Assembly (NCBI GenBank): GCA_028284885.1
Contig: JANQQW010000064.1
Coordinates: 1 to 40,089 of the forward strand
Direction of reading: 5' to 3'
From: Planctomycetaceae bacterium
Lineage (GTDB): Bacteria; Planctomycetota; Planctomycetia; Planctomycetales; Planctomycetaceae
Length of the DNA stretch: 40,089 bases
The translations under genes were made by a program, and so were the position numbers. Of the stretch, positions 35,668-40,089 are shown piece after piece. The notes beneath the pieces were generated by a model. It did no database searches. It saw only the letters and a program-made list of their open reading frames with translations, and was not told the DNA's origin. Each line of letters opens with the position of its first letter. Within the stretch, counting starts at the first letter, position 1.

Positions 35668-36672
35668 ATGTTGATCCGAGTGCTCCGCACGTCGGCTGTC
35701 GCCTTCGGCTGGGCCGTCGTGGGTTTCACGTGGCTGTGGTGCCTCGGGGCGGTGTGGCGGCATCCGTGGTGGCCGGAGTCGGTCGGACTCGTGCTCGCCC
35801 TGGCCTTCGTTGCTGGCTCGGTCGCCGCGGTCGTGCGGTGGCCGTGGAGGTCGGCGCGGACGGCGGTCGCGGTCGCGTGCGGGGTGATCGTGCTGCTCGC
35901 GATCCTGCCGCAGCCGTCGCACGAGGGAGAGTGGGCCCGTCAGCAGGCCCGGATGGCCACCGTCGACTTCGACGGCGACCGCGTCACGATCCACGGGCTG
36001 CGTCGGACGACCTACGACGGGGACGAGGTCGTCGCGGTCGAGTGGGCCGACGGCACCTACGACCTCTCCGAACTGGAGTCGGTCTGGTTCGGCGTGCAGC
36101 AACTCTCCGGCTGGAAGTCGCTCGCCCACACGTTCGTCAGCTTCGGTTTCTCGGACGGCCGGTACCTCGCCGTCTCGATCGAGTCCCGCCGTCGGGAGGG
36201 GGAGTCGTTCTCGCCGCTGTCGGGCACCTACCGCAACTACGGGCTGGTCTACGTGCTGGGCGACGAGCGGGAGATCATCGGGGCGCGGGCCCTGTTCGGG
36301 GAGGACGACGTCTTCCTGTACCCGGTCCGGGCGACACCCGAGGCGGCCCGGGCGATGCTCGTCGACGTGCTCCGGAGGGCCAACGACCTCGCCGAGCGGC
36401 CCGAGTTCTACGACACCTGGGAGAACAACTGCACGAACAACCTCGTCGTGCACCTCAACCGCGTCGCCCCGTTGCACGTTCGCCCGTGGAGCTGGCGGGT
36501 TGCCTTCCCCGGCCACACCGGCCAGGTCGCCTACGACCACGGTCTGCTCGACGACTCCGAGCCGTTCGAGACGATTCGAGCGCGGTCCCTCGTGAACGAC
36601 CGGGCGCGAGACGCCCAACACGTCACGGACCCCAACGCGTTCTCCGCCGCGATTCGACCGGCTCGCCGATGA
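35668..36672 (+). CDS. DUF4105 / Lnb N-terminal periplasmic domain protein
   Basis: Membrane-anchored protein of 334 aa. Three N-terminal helices (about 10-30, 38-57, 66-84) are followed by a periplasmic DUF4105 domain: VTIHGLRRTTYDGDE, GTYDLSELESVWFGVQQLSG, AHTFVSFGFSDGRYLAVSIE, then SRRREGESFSPLSGTY, GLVYVLGDEREIIGARALF, and FYDTWENNCTNNLVVHLN. The invariant Cys in NNCTNN and the His in AHTFVSF are the likely catalytic residues of this cysteine-hydrolase-like (NlpC/P60-like) fold. The same domain occurs in Lnb, which acts on lipoprotein acyl chains, but no such activity is shown for this member. ATG 35668 gives the first helix at once; no strong ribosome site. Confidence 0.85.
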   Translation: MLIRVLRTSAVAFGWAVVGFTWLWCLGAVWRHPWWPESVGLVLALAFVAGSVAAVVRWPWRSARTAVAVACGVIVLLAILPQPSHEGEWARQQARMATVDFDGDRVTIHGLRRTTYDGDEVVAVEWADGTYDLSELESVWFGVQQLSGWKSLAHTFVSFGFSDGRYLAVSIESRRREGESFSPLSGTYRNYGLVYVLGDEREIIGARALFGEDDVFLYPVRATPEAARAMLVDVLRRANDLAERPEFYDTWENNCTNNLVVHLNRVAPLHVRPWSWRVAFPGHTGQVAYDHGLLDDSEPFETIRARSLVNDRARDAQHVTDPNAFSAAIRPARR

Positions 36673-36906
36673 CCGAGGCTCACGCGTCGTCGGAGTCGAG
36701 TGCGACCACTTCGACCTCGACGGCGAGCCAGTGAACCTCGACAGGCGAGGGGCTGCAGCGGTCGGACCGACCGACAACGCGACTCGAAAACCGGGAGATT
36801 CCCGAGATCCGTTCACGCCGTCGATCCGTTCCGACGTCGAGTCGGAACGTTACCGCCGTGTGTGACGCGGCCGTCGAACTCCCACGATTCACAGAGGAGG
36901 CCCCCC

Positions 36907-37314
36907 GTGAGGACTGCAGGACTCTTGGCGTCGTTCGTGGCTTCGGCTTGCCTCGCCGCCGGTTGCGGCGGTTCGGACGACGGCTCGTCCGCCGAGGCCG
37001 GGCAGCCGAAGCATCCCGATCTCTGGGGGACGGTCCACGGCCCCCACGGGCACTCGGGCGGTCCGGTCTGGGACGAGAAGGACGACGGATACGAACCGTT
37101 CAGCTACGGCCGCGGCGCGGACATGCAGGACCGCCAGACGCGCGTCGTCTGCAAGCCGGTCTACGTGGGCACGACCGATGCCGGCGACTCCTTCGAGCTC
37201 GAGGTCACGATCGGGGAGAAGAAGGAGACCAAGGAGGTTCTCTACGAGGGGAAGAAGGTGGAGATCGAACTCGCCGACGGAGTGAAGTACGTGATGGAAC
37301 CGAGTCCCCAGTGA
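36907..37314 (+). CDS. Small lipoprotein, unknown
   Basis: Protein of 135 aa read from GTG 36907, chosen because GAGGAGG lies seven bases upstream and because it opens a lipoprotein signal peptide (MRTAGLLASFVASACLAAGC, lipid Cys20). A Gly/Ser/Asp linker leads to HPDLWGTVHGPHGHSGGPVW, rich in His and Gly. The C-terminal part ITIGEKKETKEVLYEGKKVE-like strands (actual text VTIGEKKETKEVLYEG) suggest a small beta-rich fold. No family recognised. It lies 234 bases after the DUF4105 gene and 69 bases before the DUF1552 gene, on the same strand. Confidence 0.75.
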   Translation: MRTAGLLASFVASACLAAGCGGSDDGSSAEAGQPKHPDLWGTVHGPHGHSGGPVWDEKDDGYEPFSYGRGADMQDRQTRVVCKPVYVGTTDAGDSFELEVTIGEKKETKEVLYEGKKVEIELADGVKYVMEPSPQ

Positions 37315-37333
37315 CGCGCGGCCCCGCTTGGCG

Positions 37334-37339
37334 TAGTCT
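37334..37339 (+). promoter_or_regulatory. Candidate -10 box (TAGTCT) for the DUF1552 gene
   Basis: TAGTCT, 44 bases before ATG 37384. Confidence 0.3.
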
Positions 37340-37383
37340 GAGGTCAGGCGGGCACTCGCATTTCCCGTTATCGAGGCCGACCG

Positions 37384-38655
37384 ATGACGCTTTCACGCCG
37401 TGACGCCGTTCGCAGCCTCGCCCTCGGAGCCGGTGGGCTCGTCCTCCCGGGTGCTCACAGGGTCTTCGCCCAACCGCGGGAGACCTCGGGGCGGCCGCCG
37501 ACGCGGTTCGTGTTCGTGCTGCAGTCGAACGGCTTCCACCCCTGGGCGGCCCAACCGCAGGGGCTGGACCGCACCGAGCAGGGCCCCGACCGGCCGGTGA
37601 TGGAGACGCTCCGCGACTTCGAGTTCACGGAGGACCTGAGCCCGTTGGAGCCGGTCAAGCACCGGACCACGATCATCCAGCGGCTCAACGGAGCGCACAC
37701 CGGCCCGTGGCACTCCGCACTCTTTGCCGCACTCGCGGGCACCCGGCGGCAGAAGTACGACCGACCGGCCCCGAAGGACTCGAAGGTCACTGTCGATGCG
37801 GCCCTGGCACTCGCCCTGCCTGCCAAGGTGCCGATCGTGCACTTGGGCATCGAGAACAGCGAGGACGACGAGGAGACCGACGGCAAACGGCTGGAGCACG
37901 TGAAGCGGTGCGGGGCGTGGGGGCCTAATCGCCCGATCAGAACGACGCTCGAACCAAGCGTCGCGTACGGAGAGTTGTTCGGTCCGGGGTCGCCGGGCGC
38001 CGACATTGCCTCGTTCGACTTCATTCGGGACGAGGCGGTCCGCGACCGCGTCCGTCCGAAACTCGATGACCGGTACGGTTCGAGTCTCGAGGCCCAGCGA
38101 CTCGAAGCGCAGTTCGAACTCGCGACGGCCGCTCTGGTGGGTGGGCTGACGAACGTCGCCACGATTGTCTCGGGGGCGTGTAACACGAACGGCTACTTCG
38201 AGGGTCTGAAGGTCGATGGCTTGGACTTCACCGACCTCCACCTGCACAGCGTGGGCCACTTTCGGCCGAGGGAGGCCTGGAAGCGAGTCTACACGGCCCT
38301 GCGGAAGTACCACTTCCAGTTGATCGTGGATCTCTACCGCAAGCTGGAGTCCGTCCCCGAGGGGAACGGCACGATGATGGACAACACCTGCATCGTCTAC
38401 ACCAGCGACGGGGCGGACACGCACCACTCGAAGGGGCACGAGTGGCCGTTCGTGATCATCGGCGGCCTGCAGAACCGGCTGCGAACCGACGCCTTCATCG
38501 AGTACCCCGCCTACGGGAGACCGGGCAACCGAACGATCAACGCCCTCTACTGCACGTTGCTGAACGCCGCCGGCGTCGAGTGCGACCACTTCAACCTGAC
38601 CGGCGACCTCGCGAAGCTCGATCGCCACGGACCGCTCGACGAACTGCTTCGTTGA
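37384..38655 (+). CDS. DUF1552 family exported protein (Tat signal)
   Basis: Protein of 423 aa, a family strongly expanded in planctomycetes and found beside cytochrome- or cellulosome-like DUF genes; function not established. The N-terminus SRRDAVRSLALGAGGLVLPG is a Tat-type signal with twin Arg at 5-6. Typical blocks are TRFVFVLQSNGFHPWA near the start, RTTIIQRLNGAHTGPWHSAL in the middle, and TCIVYTSDGADTHHSKGHEW with the conserved His pair near the end, followed by PFVIIGG and RTINALYCTLLNAAGVECD. ATG 37384 opens the Tat signal directly. The next gene also encodes a Tat-exported protein 100 bases downstream, but each has its own -10-like box. Confidence 0.85.
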   Translation: MTLSRRDAVRSLALGAGGLVLPGAHRVFAQPRETSGRPPTRFVFVLQSNGFHPWAAQPQGLDRTEQGPDRPVMETLRDFEFTEDLSPLEPVKHRTTIIQRLNGAHTGPWHSALFAALAGTRRQKYDRPAPKDSKVTVDAALALALPAKVPIVHLGIENSEDDEETDGKRLEHVKRCGAWGPNRPIRTTLEPSVAYGELFGPGSPGADIASFDFIRDEAVRDRVRPKLDDRYGSSLEAQRLEAQFELATAALVGGLTNVATIVSGACNTNGYFEGLKVDGLDFTDLHLHSVGHFRPREAWKRVYTALRKYHFQLIVDLYRKLESVPEGNGTMMDNTCIVYTSDGADTHHSKGHEWPFVIIGGLQNRLRTDAFIEYPAYGRPGNRTINALYCTLLNAAGVECDHFNLTGDLAKLDRHGPLDELLR

Positions 38656-38706
38656 CCGAACCGGCCGCCCGGCTCCTCCAGACTGCCCTCCCCTCGTCGG
38701 GCCGGT

Positions 38707-38712
38707 TAGCAT
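38707..38712 (+). promoter_or_regulatory. Candidate -10 box (TAGCAT) for the TIM-barrel gene
   Basis: TAGCAT, 43 bases before ATG 38756. Confidence 0.4.
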
Positions 38713-38755
38713 GAACGGGTCACATACGAACCCACCTCCCCGAGGAGACACCCCG

Positions 38756-39670
38756 ATGCCGTCCCGTCGTGAGTTCCTGCAGACGTCCGCCGCCGCCACC
38801 GCCGGCCTGGCCCTCTCCACCCTGCCCGGCCGCGGGCTGTTCGCCGCCGAGGACGCCGAGCCTCTCTGGACGATCAGCTGCACCGAGTACTCGCTGCACC
38901 GCATGATCGGCGCGAAGAAGCTGGACAACCTGGACTACGCCGCCTTCGTCAAGAAGACGTTCGACATCGGGGCGGTCGAGTACTGGAACCGCCCGTTCAT
39001 GGCGAAGGCGAAGGACGCGAAGTACATCGGCGAGATGAAGCAGCGGGCCGACGACGCCGGCGTGAAGGGAACCTGCATCCTGATCGACGGCGAGGGGGAC
39101 CTCGGCCACCCGGAGGTCGCGCAGCGCGAGTCGGCGGTCGAGAAGCACAAGAAGTGGGTCGAGGCGGCCAAGACGCTCGGCTGCGACTCCATCCGCGTCA
39201 ACGCCCGCACCAACGGCAAGCTCCCCTACGAGGAGCAGCTCGAGCACGCCGTCGACGGACTCACCCGGCTCTCCAAGTGGTCGGCCGACCTCGAGATGGC
39301 GATCATCGTCGAGAACCACGGCGGCCTCTCCTCCAACGGGAAGTGGCTCGCCGAGGTGATGGCGACGGTCGATCTCGACAACTGCGGCACGCTGCCGGAC
39401 TTCGGCAACTTCCACGGCTACGACCGCTACCAGGGCGTCAAGGAGACCATGCCCTACGCGAAGCTCGTCTCCGCCAAGGCCCACGACTTCGACGACGAGG
39501 GGAACGAGACGAAGACCGACTACCTCAAGATGATGGAGATCGTCGTCGACAGCGGTTACCGCGGCTACGTCGGCATCGAGTTCGAGGGACGGAAGATGCC
39601 CGAGGTCGAAGGCGTGAAGCGGACGAAGGCCCTCCTCGAGAAGGTCCACGCGGAACTCGTCTCGGCCTGA
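38756..39670 (+). CDS. Exported sugar-phosphate isomerase/epimerase-like TIM-barrel protein
   Basis: Protein of 304 aa, AP endonuclease family 2 / xylose-isomerase-like TIM barrel, exported by Tat: MPSRREFLQTSAAATAGLAL is a textbook SRRxFL signal. Candidate metal ligands of the family are in order: Glu in AIIVENHGG, Asp in TLPDFGNFH, His in SAKAHDFDD, Glu in GYVGIEFEG. Members act on sugars or hydroxypyruvate-type substrates; the substrate here is unknown. ATG 38756 is chosen because GAGGAG lies nine bases upstream and the Tat signal starts there; a frame from 38711 adds 15 residues and would overlap the -10-like box. It is followed by a strong terminator. Confidence 0.88.
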   Translation: MPSRREFLQTSAAATAGLALSTLPGRGLFAAEDAEPLWTISCTEYSLHRMIGAKKLDNLDYAAFVKKTFDIGAVEYWNRPFMAKAKDAKYIGEMKQRADDAGVKGTCILIDGEGDLGHPEVAQRESAVEKHKKWVEAAKTLGCDSIRVNARTNGKLPYEEQLEHAVDGLTRLSKWSADLEMAIIVENHGGLSSNGKWLAEVMATVDLDNCGTLPDFGNFHGYDRYQGVKETMPYAKLVSAKAHDFDDEGNETKTDYLKMMEIVVDSGYRGYVGIEFEGRKMPEVEGVKRTKALLEKVHAELVSA

Positions 39671-39695
39671 GCGACGACGGAACACGCTCCAGAAC

Positions 39696-39729
39696 GAGCG
39701 ACGCTCCGACGAGTTTCGGGGCGTCGCTC
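39696..39729. terminator. Hairpin terminator between convergent genes
   Basis: Arms GAGCGACGC (39696-39704) and GCGTCGCTC (39721-39729) extend inward by five more pairs (one G-T) to a stem of about 14 bp with a 6-base loop. It lies between the TIM-barrel stop and the end of the small minus-strand gene, then TTCG. A T-run is weak, as usual in this GC-rich DNA. Confidence 0.6.
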
Positions 39730-39755
39730 TTCGCGTTCCGGCACGCGCGTTCGAC

Positions 39756-39968
39756 TCAGGCGAACTGGCCGGTCACGAGCTTGCGGGCGTAGCCACGGGC
39801 GAGTTCGGCGGCCTCGCAGAGAACGCCGGGCGACAGGCAGCCGGTCTGGCGGATGAACTCGCGAACGAGTGCGGAACGGGCCGCGTTGACGTCGTCGAAC
39901 GGTTGCTGTGTCGTCGCGACACGGGCGAACGCCAGCATCAACGCCTGCTCCACGTCTTCCGGACTCAT
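39756..39968 (-). CDS. Small protein, 70 aa, unknown
   Basis: MSPEDVEQALMLAFARVATT followed by a helical, soluble sequence (DDVNAARSALVREFIRQTG, LCEAAELARGYARKLVTGQFA). Three predicted amphipathic helices and a Cys pair (TGCLSPGVLC), no signal and no recognised family. It is convergent with the TIM-barrel gene and the shared hairpin terminates between them, which supports a real gene. Codon use resembles its neighbours. The region upstream to the window end (39969-40089) shows no clear feature. Confidence 0.5.
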   Translation of the reverse strand: MSPEDVEQALMLAFARVATTQQPFDDVNAARSALVREFIRQTGCLSPGVLCEAAELARGYARKLVTGQFA

Positions 39969-40089
39969 CTCGCACCTGCTGAGGACTGTTCGATCGGCCG
40001 GGAAGCGTAGGTCGCGACCCGCCCGACGTCCCGTGGCCGCTCGATCCTCGGCGACGAACCTCCAGCGTCCGACGGGTCGTGACGGCGTG

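Noticed and set aside
1-40089. CRISPR arrays, tRNA and rRNA genes
   Set aside because: No regularly spaced direct repeats, no tRNA-like T-arm with acceptor pairing and no rRNA-like stretch were found by reading; a dedicated tRNA scan was not possible.

Overview
The window is high-GC DNA (about two thirds G+C by eye) from a bacterium that is almost certainly a member of the Planctomycetota. The support is the set of families typical of that phylum: a Ser/Thr kinase with an N-terminal zinc ribbon and a WD40 sensor half, DUF1559, DUF1552 and DUF1570 proteins, a Tat-exported TIM-barrel protein, and a tricorn-like S41 protease with a charged linker. The genus cannot be assigned from the sequence alone.

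Layout. 1-6.4 kb is housekeeping: the tail of a covalent-flavin amine oxidase, ribF, an orphan cytosine-5 DNA methyltransferase with a zinc-ribbon insert, and a long leuS that carries two in-frame heptamer-repeat insertions. 6.4-9.6 kb is an accessory islet: an intact REP-associated tyrosine transposase (RAYT, HUH/Y1 family) with four copies of a perfect 9-bp-stem palindrome, three of them headed by GTAG. Two copies enclose a frame-broken, lower-GC gene for a putative Mrr-like PD-(D/E)xK nuclease, and the last copy abuts a stand-alone protein made of four homing-endonuclease-associated-type repeats. A PAS-domain fragment follows. 9.6-12.1 kb holds rmlB and trpB. 12.1-13.5 kb is a decayed operon: a HARE-HTH/GIY-YIG protein with a one-base frameshift, an intact DUF433 antitoxin, and a DUF5615 toxin with two amber codons. 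13.7-17.5 kb is the kinase-WD40 gene, itself frameshifted. 17.6-26.5 kb carries a class V aminotransferase, a TPR lipoprotein, proC, a 28-residue membrane peptide, a Xer recombinase, an internally duplicated membrane protein, a DUF1570 metalloprotease-like protein and a UvrD/PcrA helicase. 26.7-28.1 kb contains two multiply broken genes. 28.1-40 kb is mostly envelope or exported proteins: tricorn-like protease, two lipoproteins, tandem S51 protein, GT-C-like membrane protein, DUF4105, DUF1552 and TIM-barrel proteins.

How it fits together. Most genes are single transcription units. A TA-N-N-N-T box lies 30-46 bases before many start codons and fits a sigma70-type -10 element. The most interesting part is the RAYT/REP islet. 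The GTAG head of the palindrome also supplies the stop codon of leuS and of the repeat protein on the opposite strand, so the element sits exactly at gene ends. Broken reading frames cluster at 7.9-15.8 kb and 26.9-27.9 kb, while long genes between them are intact. This fits local decay of accessory genes better than uniform sequencing error, although single-base errors at individual sites cannot be excluded.
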